Shown one piece after another: positions 1 to 12,157 of a stretch of DNA of 64,000 nucleotides. The position numbers and the translations under genes were made by a program. Source of the DNA: Rotaria macrura (Eukaryota > Rotifera > Eurotatoria > Philodinida > Philodinidae); assembly GCA_900239685.1 (NCBI GenBank), contig OENT01000908.1, positions 1-64,000 on the forward strand. Direction: 5' to 3'. The notes under the pieces were generated by a model. It made no database searches. It saw only the letters and a list, made by a program, of their open reading frames with translations, and was not told the origin of the DNA. Position 1 is the first letter of the stretch. Every line of letters starts with the position of its first letter.

Positions 1-1840
1 CTTGTTTTTCATGGAGTCAAACATGGCCACAGTTATAGATCTCAAGATTGTACAGTTGATTTAATTCGAATTATTTTTGAATCATCTTCATTGGCAAAGT
101 CAATGTCATGTGGTAGAACTACAGCACGAGCAATTGCGTGCAAAGTACTTGGTCCTTATTTTACAACTATAGTTATTGATGATTTATTAAAAGCACGATT
201 CTATTCATTGTCTATTGATGCGTCAAACAAAGGCAGTTGCAAAACGTTTCCGTTTGCCGTTCAATATTTTTCTGAAACAGGTGTTAGTCGAGGTAATAGA
301 CTTTCGTTATTTGAAATTTTACTTTTTTGTGCGATGTCTGAATAAGTTTCATTTGATCTTTTAGGACTAATAGAGTTTATCAATGATTCAAATGAAACTG
401 CCGTTAATATTTTCAATAATATATGTGAAGTTATTGATAAATATAAATTAAAACTTGAAGATTTAACTAGTTTTGGTGCTGACAATACCAACGTGAACTT
501 TGGAAAACATCATTCAGTATTTCAATTGTTAAAAGATAAAGTACCTCATCTTTTAAAAGGTAATCATAAGCATGTATCGCACAACTTTTTAATCCATCTG
601 TATTCGAATTTTGAACTGTACGTTTGAATTGCTGTATTTTAGGTAACTGTTATTGCCATGTACTGCATAATGCCGTACACACTGCCCATGATGATTTACC
701 AATTGATATCGAAGCCATTCTATGTAAATTGTATTCGTATTTTTCCAGATCCGCAAAACGCATGGAAAATTTGAAGGAATATTTTGACTTCGTGCAAGTT
801 GATTTTCAGGTAAGTTGTTTCATCAAAAATATGAAAAAAATTAGGTGGGCTGATTACAAAACATTAAATATCTTTTTCTTAAGGNAACAGATGCACAACG
901 AATTTTAAAAACTTTCTTTAATAATGATGATGGTCTTTGTATCTTGTACTTTTTACAAAATGTTCTTTTTGAAATCCAAAAGGCAGAGTTACAACTGCAA
1001 CGTTCGTATACAACAGCAATTGATCTTCATTTCATTATTGCAAATCTGCTCAATAAACTACAGCGTAAATTATCCGATAAATATTATGGTAATAGTACAC
1101 GTTTAGTGTTAAAGCAAATAAAAGAAATCGATGAAACGAAATATGAAGAATTAGAAACCGCATTCGATTTATTCATTAATAAAATAATCGCTTATGTTAA
1201 ATCTTATTTCGATGTAAGTGGTGCATTTTATGAAAAATTATCTTGGTTTAATGCTCAATCATTTGACTTTCTTACTTGGAAAAATATTGTCGATATTACT
1301 GATATGATCCATATACCTGATTTAGATGAAGATCAATTGTATAGTGAATTTTATGATATAAAATGCTTTTATGATAGTTTAAAAATGAAAAATGTAAAAT
1401 TAAGTGATCAAATTAAATTCTATATCTCAAGTAAAACAAATGATTTTTATTCATCGAGCATTAATGATGAAACTGTTGTATGCGATGATGATGATAGTGA
1501 ACACATTATTTCACTATCAAACAACCAAGGTGAAGATTTAATTAGATCTGATCAATTATGGGCATACTTATTAAATACTAATCCAAGTGCAACACCAAAT
1601 TTGAAAAAACTGATCTGCTATGTCTTTTCTATTCCATGTACAAATTCTTATGTAGAAACAATTTTTAGTCACATGAAACATTTATGGTCAGATTATCGTA
1701 ATCGAATGGATATAGAATTAGTCAATGCTGAACTTAAAATAAGAATGAATGGTGATTTTTCTTGTGATCGGTTTTATAAACATATATTATTTCAAACAAA
1801 CTTTTTGAAACAAATTCGTAAAAGTGCTAAATATGACTAA
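1..1840 (+). CDS. hAT-family transposase (5' end outside window)
   Basis: Four exons join in one frame: 1-292, 365-559, 643-809 and 884-1840 (536 codons plus stop), with introns of 72, 83 and 74 bp that all begin GT and end AG. The protein reads like the RNase H-fold core and C-terminal dimerisation region of hAT transposases. Visible landmarks are a first Asp in SLSIDASNKG (about residue 73), a second Asp in FGADNTNVNFG (about 139), a Cys/His segment CYCHVLHNAV, and a Glu in IPCTNSYVETIFS (about 476) followed by the usual Trp-containing dimerisation segment. These are the expected DDE positions and all are present. No stop interrupts the spliced frame; one base (885) is N. Any N-terminal BED finger would lie upstream of the window. 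It would catalyse cut-and-paste transposition of the surrounding element. Family assignment is strong; present activity is unknown. Confidence 0.82.
885..885. other. single ambiguous base (N)
   Basis: One N lies just after the third intron acceptor of the transposase, in the first full codon of exon 4. It may hide a base or an assembly disagreement between element copies. Confidence 0.95.
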
Positions 1841-2241
1841 TAGTAACAAGTCCATGCTACATTATTTATTTTTTCGTTGAATTTATTAACTTCAAGAGTA
1901 TATCTATATATATTGATATTATCTACTTTTTGTACAAACGAGTTTTGAATTTAGTGAAAAACTTTGACACTATGTGTCTTTTATTATTTTTTTGTATTAG
2001 CTAAACGAGATTTTCATGATATTGTCTTTCTTTATAGTGAACCACCATCGAAAATAAATTATACGTCGACGAAAAATAACGTAGTGAAACATTCGGTGCC
2101 ATTAGATTAACATACTACTCAACAATTTGGAAAAAAATACTCTTTCTGAAAAAGTTCTGATTTTCCAAAAATAATTTCTGATCGTTTTCTGATTTTTGAA
2201 AAATATTTTCTGATTTTTGAAATTTCGATCTGGCCACCCTG

Positions 2242-3763
2242 CACAGAACCTTTACTATTACCCAATTGTTATCATTGTTGAAATTGTGTTAAGATCTTTA
2301 CGATAGTCAACAAGTTTTTATAAAAGTTGAAGTTAAAATGAATTAGCAGAGGAATCCAAGAGAAAAAAATTTTATCGCGTTTTCCTCTCAGTCTCCCTGT
2401 GAAATCCTTTAGTCCCTTTAGTCATTTCAACGTTCCTCTTCTTTATTTAGTATCTTCCTTTAAGATATGTTATTTCTTGTAGTCCATGAAGCTCTATTTC
2501 TTAATTAAGTGATTTTAGACCTTTTAGTCCCTTTTGTTCTTTGGTCTTTTTAGTCTCTTTAGTCCCTTACGTACCTTTGATCACTCAAATACCGAAGATC
2601 GCTAGAAGGACTAAAATTACTAAAGGGATTGAAGGGCTTAAAAGGACTAAATGTGGTATTGAGACTGAAGTTCTTATAGGACTAGAGTCCATGAAGGGAA
2701 AATAAGGACTACAAGAAAAGGAGACTTGTCTGTAGTGAAGTGAAGGAAGGATATGTTTGAAGGAGGTAAGGGATGAAAGGATGAACGAGATAAAATTCAT
2801 TTTTCGTGGACCTATGTGTGATTCGGATTGCGATATTATATTCACAACAACATAAAAAGGATACACTTGTTGTGCACGTTGAATTCAGTAGTCGACAACG
2901 TAAAAGACTGCTTTGCTTTTCTTGGAAGATTCAGAAACAACTATAATTCAGTTAGGAATGTCTGAATATGACCAAAGCAAAATGCCTAAAGCAAATTAAG
3001 ATCTCAATAATCTGAAATCAATGCTGAATTCAGTCATCCAACGTAGATATCGATACTGAAACATGATCTGCTTATCCGATGTCAGTACTTCGATTTTTAT
3101 TGATGCAATAAAACGTTTTATTATAAGATCGTTCGGTGTCTACTCAATATTAATGCGTAATCTTCATCTCCTAAGTAACCAAAAGATAGCTACCTATGTC
3201 GTTTTAATCGTTTTCTTTTCATAGATTCCTGAGAAAAAAAGCATCCTATATCTATATTTGCTTTTTGGAAATGCTCATCTTCTATTCATATTCTCAATAG
3301 ATTAGTATCTAACACATCGTGTTCGTGCCATAAGATGTATCAACTTTTTCAACATAGGCGTCAGTGTTAAATCTTCAATAGAATTTATTCCATGGATAAG
3401 CGTCGATGGAAATTGTTATTCCATTTAATTCTTAAGATCTGTATCTATGCGAGAAACGCTTATGGGATGAGAATTGATATCGTTCCGAGTAGAAAAAATT
3501 ATTAGATGTCAATACGTCTGATATTTCTTGAGACTTTAAAATAATTTGACTCTTTTCTATGACTTCCATATGTTTTACCGAAAAGTTTCGAGTTTACATT
3601 GAACATAATCTAGATAGTATTGATGCCCAATCTTCTAATCACGTTTTCGTGTTAATAAGGAAAAGACCATATCGTATACAATTATTTCTCAAAGATTATC
3701 AACATAAATTAGGATAAAGAAAAAGTTCAAGTCAGTAAGTATGATTTTTCAAAAAATAGTATT
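2242..3763. other. non-coding stretch with degenerate AGTCC repeats
   Basis: No gene is seen. Between about 2385 and 2705 the word AGTCCYTT and variants (AGTCTCTTT, GGTCTTTTT) recur on the + strand up to about 2570 and then appear as the complement (AAAGGGAC, AAGGACTA) from about 2605, so the segment is a loose inverted arrangement around 2590. The rest, up to the rhamnosidase 3' end, shows no recognisable structure. Confidence 0.5.
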
Positions 3764-6700
3764 CTATTTCCAGTAAGCTTGATATTCATAATGACCAGAA
3801 CCAATATAAACTATTATCACACCATCATTAAAATTATTTTCAATCCTATATTTATCAGTAACATATGTCGGATCGTTCGACCAGACTAATTCGTTCCCTT
3901 CGATTAATCTAACACACCGAGCTTTCGGAAATAAAGGTTCCAATATGATTTTAGCTTGAGCATTAGCTGGAATGGTGAGACGAACTCGAATAGATTTAGC
4001 TATCGTGTCACGCTCATCACGTGTATATGCGACATGAACAAGACCAAAGAAAGTATTCAATTGACTATCAACTTTGACTAAGAGATGTTTTTTGTTTTCC
4101 GATGCCATGCGTGGTCGAATGATGATAGTAGAATCCAAAGTAAGATCGATACCAACTAAATGAGAATAGAACCATGCACCAATACTTCCGAACATGATAT
4201 GATTTCGTGAGTTCATTCCGGGACCTTGAAATGGTGCATCCCAAAGCTCCCACAAAGTAGTAGCGTTCTCATATGGATTATTGAACATGTAACCGTAGGA
4301 TGGATAGGTGATCGAGGATATTAATTCAAGAGCTAGATCATGATATCCATTGTCAGAGAGAAGCGGGAAAAGTTGAGCCGTACCGATGATTCCTGTCGAT
4401 ACATGATTACCTTTTTGAGTTATGTCCGATACTAGATGTTCTAAGACGAGCTCACGGACGTTCTTCGGTACTACATCGGGTAGAGCTAATGCAAGTATTT
4501 GCGCAGTTTGCATACCATCGGCATAGAAATTAGACGTACGATTGAAAAATACTTTATGAAATTCTTCAGCTAGTTGCTGATAGAATACAGAATATGCTTG
4601 TGTATCATTAGTATAGCCAAGTATTTGAGACATATTGATCAATAATGAAATATCATGCATGAATGCGAATGATGAAACGAGAGAACCATTTGTTCTTGGT
4701 TGAGGTGACGGTGTGACCCAGTCACCATAGGAATAGAAGAGATCAGCCAAACCTGTCGATTTGTAAGCCATACGAACGCTTTCAATATATGAACGAATAT
4801 TTGAATAGAAATTAGACAATATTTGAATATCTTTATAGTGACAATAGAGTTGCCAAGCTATGGTTGGCAGAGCCGTTCCCCAGTTAGGATCAGCTGGATA
4901 ATCACCATCACTGAACGGTACTGTATCAGGTACAGCACCATCAGCTCCTTGACTATCAATGATCGAATTCAGAAAATTAATATATAATTTGATCAAATCG
5001 AAATTATACAAAGCCTCATTCACCGTTAAGGCTGCATCACCCATCCAGCCTTTGCGCTCTTGTCTTTGTGGGCTACGCATATTTATATATATATATATAT
5101 ATCGAGAGAGACAGAAAGAAAGAAGTTGAATAGACACGTGCAATGTATGATCTACTATTCTTACCAATCTGTAGGCAATGACATCAGGTTACTCAATTGA
5201 CTCCATTGGATATTATGCTGAATCTGATTGATGATCGGATTACTTGTGATAAAATGACCTCGCAATGCTGTCTCACTATGCACTACGAGACATTCAACAT
5301 CGTCGATACTTATCGGGCTCGGCGAATTAAGGATCGAGATATAACGAAAACCGTGATAGGTAAATCTAGTGGTATAGAAAAAGAGCAAACCTATACTGAA
5401 CAATTCAAGGAAAACTAACTTACCGAGGTTCATAAGTTTCACCAACTGGATCTCCACGTAGTACATAAGTATCAGATTGTGTAGCACCAAGAAGATTTTC
5501 CGTATAGATTTCACCGTATGACTGACTGAACATACAGTTATATATATATACGCGAATTTCGATCATGATCATAACACTCATTACTGACGATGACTCACTT
5601 CGTAGAAGTTATGGGTTGAGTTAAAATTTCTCCATGACGTATATAAATGCCGACACCACGTGGACCACGAAATCTGAAGCGACACCAACCAGCCATATTT
5701 TGACCTAAATCGAATACTTGAACTCCTAGAAGAGAGAATTAGATATTGGACATAAAATCGTTCTCCATGATTGATGAAACCTATGGTTGGTGACCACGTA
5801 GCAATCGCTTTAAGTGTTCCATTCTCAGCTAACAGAACTCCTCGTATTTCACCAATATCTTCTGGTGACAAATATCCGCCAATAGGTCTGGTTGCCACCT
5901 CAAAATGCAATGCATCAGGTCCGGCACGAATTGGTGGCATATCTTGCATCACGATCTGACCGTGTAATGTCTCATTGACTGGGGATAACATCTGTTCGGC
6001 TGGCAACCAAAACGAAAGAGAATCATTGAATCCTACTTGTGCCCAATTGATACGATCATTACGACCATCGACAAATTCTCCGTTGTAAATACTATCGTGT
6101 TGAATGGCATTTTGACGACCTATCCAAGAGCAATCACTAGACACATGCATCTCATCCCCATTTTCGAACATAATTTGCAGGAAAAAGACGAAACGAGCAG
6201 GACCTAAAATTGATCGGATGTAATTCGTTATTATCAATCTGATTATGATGAACATTCTTCGTACCGTAGGTTGGCTCAGGTGCAACTGGAGGTGTATATT
6301 GTTCTTGATTGTACCAGCCATTGCCCAAACGGACGCCTACGGCATTCATACCACACTAAATATGAGAGAAAATCAATGCACGTAGTCAAGATTTAGAACT
6401 GGTCTACTTTGATGATCGACGATAGATCAAACGAAACTAGTAACGTTCGTTTTTCGTATACTGTCCAGCCAGGATCCAATTTACGGCTCGGATCTATTTT
6501 ATCTCCATTGACATACAACTCATAATAACCAAGGCCAGATATATAAGCTATAGCCGATTGAATAGAACTACTATTGGAAACTTGAAATTCTTTGCGTAAT
6601 TCATTCATATTAATTTGATTTGAGCCAATCCACATCAAACTGTCGATTTTGTTCATTATATATGAATGTATACTAAAGATAACGGTTCGAAAATGTATCC

Positions 6701-7067
6701 AATTTGTCCATAGACTTGCTTGACTCGACTGTGTTGTCCAAACTCGTAGTCGAAATCGATAATAAGTGGCCGATTGAAGATTATCGGTTAAAGCTACATG
6801 TACTGATTGATTCGATATTACTTTTTTACTATCCCACAGATTCGCACTTGATACAATTTGCAGTTGATACGCTATCTGCTGTACATTTCGTTCGTTGTGT
6901 GACATTGGTATTTTCCATGTGAATCGAGGACGAGCAGTGTTGATCACCAGATCTTTTGTTGTATCAACCTTGTAGTGATCTATTCGAATATCGTTTGGAA
7001 AATTGGACAATTGAGAAGAAACATGTGCTCCGACGCAAATAACAGCAAGTAAGTAAACACCGAACAT
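3764..7067 (-). CDS. alpha-L-rhamnosidase, GH78, secreted
   Basis: Seven exons on the minus strand join in frame: 7067-6408, 6355-6265, 6203-5781, 5725-5599, 5525-5424, 5365-5165 and 5072-3764, giving 970 aa, within the usual GH78 size. The introns (52, 61, 55, 73, 58, 92 bp) are all GT-AG; the last contains an (AT)n run. The protein starts with a signal peptide (MFGVYLLAVICVGAHVSSQ), then an N-terminal Fn3-like region, beta domains with LGNGWY and VFDLGQNMAGW, the catalytic motif DCPQRQERKGWMGD (about 534-547; Asp, Glu and Asp in the canonical places), TTLWELWD with the candidate general base Glu at about 810, and a C-terminal beta domain. It would cleave terminal alpha-L-rhamnose from plant or microbial glycans outside the cell. 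GH78 is mainly bacterial and fungal, so horizontal acquisition followed by intron gain is likely but inferred. No stop or frameshift was seen. Confidence 0.9.
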
Positions 7068-10000
7068 GTTACATAAAGAACAAGATAAATGTTTACTAGG
7101 TCACATATTGTTACTCGAATATAAGCCAACACTACACATATATCTTATCTACTTCATCTGAATCACCAGTGTGCTTCTTGATGTATACCATAGACAGGAA
7201 AAAATCCGTGAATATTTGCAAGGTATTTGTCTTCAGTTCACTGAATCAAACAATGAGCGTATATAGCCACACTAGAGGATATTATGAGAGACTCGACAGA
7301 AATCAATAACACACAAATAACAGTGATCACTACTGAACCATATCTAAGGGTCGAGCAATCTGATATATTTAGATATGTTTAATATGGAGTATGCCCGTGA
7401 ATTTTTCTTATTAACAATCATTCAATACTTCAGTGTTGCTAGAAGAATTGTTGACTGATATATTCTATAGGCCTGCGGTGGTTCACACATGTCTAAGAAA
7501 GGAGAAGCTAAGTACATACAATAAAAAACTTATACTAAAGCAATACCCTTTGAAGAATTTCATTTTTGACTGGCTTCGATCTCTGGAAATATTTTGATCT
7601 TAAAAGTGTGCGAGTTCGAAATTCGATATAAATGAATAGCTTGATGCCGAGTTGCATTTTAAAACAATATTCAATAACAAAAAACAGCGTTATAAAGTTA
7701 CAAAACGAGTCAGTCGAAGATATTTGAAACTGCTGAACTTCTCGACACAATATCTTTCCTCTCCAACTGATTGAATCATGTTCTCTACAGGTAGATAAAC
7801 TCGATTCAGATTAGTAGAAGCTCAAGGAAGCAACTGACTTTAATAGCATTTATCGAAGAAAAATTCCTCGATTCCCTGTAATGTAGTTCCTTCCAAGCAA
7901 TTCGATGCTATAATAAATAAGACCAAGTTCGTGATTCTGCCTATCTGTATTACTTCAAAAATTCTGTTCTCATCGGTGAATTCTTCCTTCGTGTTACATG
8001 AACATATTATTATATATAGAACGTAAATTCTTTCGAGGACACGAAAAGTTTCTTATCTTCGAGATCTCTATTCTAATTTTTACCTACCTAAACCGTAGAA
8101 ATATGCTATTTAATCGAGAAAGAACAAAAATTCAGAAAGTATGTCTTCTATTGCCAACTCCAACTGAAATCTTTTTGGACAATAGTCCCTAGCTTTATAG
8201 ATAAAGATGAAGAATATTATTTGTAATTTCACGCTGAAAGATTAAAGAGTATATCCTCCAATGATAAATATGTCCTAAGCATGCAGAATATCAAATGTTG
8301 ACTGTTGAATTATTGAAGGGCGCTATTTTTGAAAGTCATGATAGTATAATTCTCGAAATAATTAGTTCGATTTATATGGCTATGTTAACTCATATTTCGA
8401 AGAGAGAGAAAAAAACAATATTTTAATCATGCGATAAATATTAGCGAGAAACCATATTATGATCATCATTCATACAGTTCAGTTAATTCAACTAGTAAGT
8501 GCCAGCCGAATCTGACACATTATTCTTTTAATGCCAACAAAAGAATCATCCCTTCAAGAGTAATGTAGCAGGATTGTTCTAACTGATTTCTAACCTAAGT
8601 AGGTCTGTCAACTCATACTGAAATAAAATTATGTTCCATGTTGAAGTTACGTCGAAAATTTTCAAATATATCAATTTATTTAGATTAAAGTGATTCTAAT
8701 TCATTTGGGCCTATTCTATGGACTGACATGATCGTACGAAGAGAGATATATAAAGCAATCGAAAAAGCCTCATTTATGTTTACTATGAATAAATTCATTT
8801 TTGACTTTGAGAAACTTCTACAGCAGTTTTTTAATATTCTTCGGATCCAGCGAAATGAAAATAAATCTAGGTAAATTAATTTTCTTATGAACATTCCTCA
8901 TTTTTTCTTCCAACGGTTTTAAATTATCATTGAATTGCATATCCTCTTACTGGTTTCATCTATTCACAAAGAATATTAGTAGCATGCGAAATCATGAAAT
9001 TTTCGTTGATTGTCAGTTTCTTTTAGAACTTTTTCGATGTCATTCACTTCTCTTACGATAGCGATTATTGACAGGAGATGTTACATAGAATATTCTACTG
9101 TAAGATTTTTTAATACAACCCTATCTGTTTACATATTGATCTGTCATCAACAGTTATTATCAAATGTTGATTCTCTTTGAATATGACATGGTTATTTTCA
9201 TCATTCATTTGTTTTACAAACTATAGAAAAAAATACGACCTTAGATTCTGTTAATATTTTGGATTTCGTTTCGTTCTTCACACTTGATCTTATCGTTTAT
9301 ATAAATGAATTGAGTCAATTCATTGAACTAGATGATGTTATCGTCGCTTCATATTGGTTATGTGTGCGTAATGTTTATGGATTATCAAGATTTGGAAATA
9401 GTCCGCCACGCCGCCACATCTTACTTCTCAACTTTACAACAGTTCTTCTCAGCATTTTTTTATCTTATACATACAATGATACATATCATGATGGCTTACG
9501 AGTTTCATTCTTGCTAGCAAACCTAAAATTGAATTTTCTAGTGTTATACATCAAATCTTCTGTTTACTAGTAGACATAATTAAGATGAACAATGAATTTA
9601 ATGAGCGACTTGAAGGATGGCTTCTTAAGATTTGTGTTCCATTCGAGAAATCCATAAAAATAGTAGTAAGACTCACGAATGTATATTTAATATTGTTATT
9701 ACGTAGCAAGGCAATTAGGAGAGAAACACATATTCTTCAGTAACATGGAAATCACAGAACATGACATAATAGTAATCCCGTCCGTTTTATTTTCTATTCA
9801 GCATAAAATATCAATCGTCTAACACTAAATTGAGAAGGATAGCAAAAGTGGGGTTCGATTTTCGTAGGGATGGATGTGTACGAAAAAGTACGCAACACTT
9901 CAGATTCGCGCAAATGTTCTCATCATCGTTTTTCAATCGGACCTTCACATAGTAACCGTTTGATGTCTTTTTCATATTCTAAAATCCTTCATATGTAAAT

Positions 10001-10694
10001 ATGATTGAATTAGGAAATCCTGATATTTATTTCGATTACTCATCGAGATAATGAGCAGAAGCATAAAGTACTTTCATAATAAAGTACGAAGTCAAATCCA
10101 TGTACGACTGAATCGGCTCATGAATACAACCGAACATTGAATCCAAAATAAGTGCTCAACTCTGGTTGCACTCTTAATTGTACGTTGCGTTAATTGCTGC
10201 TAAAAATGACATAGAAAATAGTAAGTTTCACCAATCGAACAATTCATTAATGCACATCAGAGGCTTACTGTATATTGTCTCATTGTCCTCTGTTCAATTT
10301 GACCTGTGTAAAAAATGAAACCATTCATTTAGATGAAAATTCAGAAGATCGTACATGCACAAGTCTGTTCTCTATGTTCAGCACCCGAATGATTTAGGTC
10401 GAGTGTCACTAACAGATCAGGGAATAAATAGTGCATAACAATTTTGTATAAAGTTCACGAAAATCGAGTAAAGTATCCTTGAAATTGAAATATGTCTGCT
10501 ACTTTACACATTTACTTTAAGTTTCAGAAGGATTAAAATGAAGCCTTCTTATCATCATACTGATATAAATGTAATTTATTTAATTGATCAACATTTGATA
10601 TCAAGTCTTACTGTATATGACCATTTATCGTGTGTCGAATTTTACTTTTATTCTTCGATACAAATTTCGACTGTGTCCAGTTGATAATTTTGAC
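7068..10694. other. non-coding stretch upstream of the rhamnosidase
   Basis: I see no gene, RNA or delimited repeat here. Short frames at 7998-8192 and 9259-9570 have no recognisable domain and AT-driven composition. The first few hundred bases beyond 7067 should hold the rhamnosidase promoter, but no distinct element stands out. Confidence 0.5.
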
Positions 10695-11746
10695 TTAACC
10701 CTTTCCGGCCGGATGGTACCAAATGGGCACATTTTGAAATTGTTTTATTAAAAATTGTTTCAAACTAGTGTTGAACATCGTTCTCGTATAATGAAAATTA
10801 AGGGCACCAATGCCACAATTTATTCACCTTTCATTCAGGATAAATGCACTTTGCTTTCTCATAGCAGCATGATGAGAGCAGAGTGCCATGGAGAATCTCC
10901 ACAGACAGAACTATCACTGTTTCGAACATCTAATAAAAGTCGATATTCGAAGTACCAAGTGTAAAACTTTTGTTGATAGATTCTCTGTTTCCGTCTCTAC
11001 TAATGACAGTGTTTCCATAATGAATTATATAAGAAAGAACAAGAATGTTACCTTTTGGTCACATCCGGACATAACAGTACAAACATGTAAAAACATCTAC
11101 CTTTTTCCTACCTAAAGAGATTTGATGGTTTATACTTTTTCTTAATCCATACCATGAATTTAATACAAAGATTATGTTTCTACCTATTATCTCGATGCCT
11201 CAACTTAGTAATTGGTAGAATAGTGTGAAATGTCACTGAATGATGCAAAATTTTGTCTGTTTTCTTGAGATAAGACCTAGAATTTATAGATGCTCTGGGA
11301 GTTCTCGAAGCATTCAGCAATAATTGTGAATGGTAAGTTATAATCGAGTTCGAAAACTCCCAAAGCTTCTCTAAATTCTGAGTCTTATCTCAAGAAAACA
11401 GGCAAATTTCGCATAATTCCGCAATGTTTCACAATATTCTATCGATAATTCAGCTGAAGTATTGAGGGAAGATGTAGAAACATAATCTTTGTTCTGGTTT
11501 CATGGTATGGATTAAGAAAAAGTATAAACCATCGAACTCATCTAAGTAGAAAAACGATCAATTCTTTTACATGTCTGTACCGTTATGGCCGGATATGACC
11601 AAAAGGTAGCATCAAGTGGTTTTGTGACCGTCATCTTCCCAGAATAGAATACCAGATTTTCGATATCTACGCAGTGATTGAAGTCTAAATACAATGGTGA
11701 ATATTTTTTGCGCTCATTCTTCTGGTAGCCAGTCAGAAACGGTTAA
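10695..11746. mobile_element. piggyBac-like non-autonomous foldback element with TTAA ends
   Basis: The element (10699-11742) sits between TTAA at 10695-10698 and TTAA at 11743-11746. Its left end reads CCCTTTCCGGCCGGATGG and its right end, inward, CCGTTTCTGACTGGCTACC, similar over the first 15-20 bases. TTAA targets with CCC-type termini are characteristic of piggyBac. Inside, about 11046-11330 and 11345-11612 are long inverted arms of roughly 85-90 percent identity by eye; both contain, for example, ACCTTTTGGTCA, GGTTTATACTTTTTCTTAAT and GTTTTCTTGAGATAAGAC in inverted orientation. No transposase frame is present, so it must be mobilised in trans. Confidence 0.72.
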
Positions 11747-12157
11747 GCATCATGTATGATATGTAATGAATGAATATCCTAGAATAAAATCAATGTTGTG
11801 ATTGCAATCACAACTATGAAATAATATTTGATCGTTATTGTAAGACTTGTTTTCTAACGCAACTCAAATCGATGAGATGGCAGTTGTTTCATATTCGACA
11901 TGCAATGAGTAGTTCACTTTTCTTTTTTTAAGAAGCTAAAAAAATGTCCTTTTTGTGTTTCTTAATGACTGTGGATTGCATGACAATGTAAAAAAAAACA
12001 ACATACCAACGATCTATAAAAAAAACTAGATTCGTTTGGCTTCGCTTCAATTATAACTTTATGCGTGTTCAACTTACTAAAACAGCATTTTCTTTTGAAA
12101 CAGTTAATTTTTCTATTTTGTCAATTTTTGAAAATAACACACTTCTTTACTTCTTTC

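Larger units (their letters stand above)
1..2241 (+). mobile_element. hAT DNA transposon, 3' part with right terminus
   Basis: Downstream of the transposase the sequence runs through about 400 bp of AT-rich 3' region and then shows four close copies of TTCTGATTTT or TTCTGATCG (about 2156-2220), ending in GATCTGGCCACCCTG at 2241. Read inward this is CAGGGTGGCCAGATC, a typical hAT terminal inverted repeat. The repeated TTCTGATTT words look like subterminal transposase-binding sites. The left terminus and target duplication lie outside the window, so the element boundary is inferred from the right end only. Confidence 0.68.

Noticed and set aside
5081..5101. AT dinucleotide run as a promoter or terminator
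   Set aside because: It lies inside the last intron of the rhamnosidase and is a simple microsatellite.
5720..5785. Apparent frameshift in the rhamnosidase near FDLGQN
   Set aside because: It is a 55 bp GT-AG intron (5780-5726); splicing restores the frame exactly.
9259..9570. 103-codon frame on the plus strand
   Set aside because: No domain, no splice partners, and hydrophobic T-rich composition; treated as chance.
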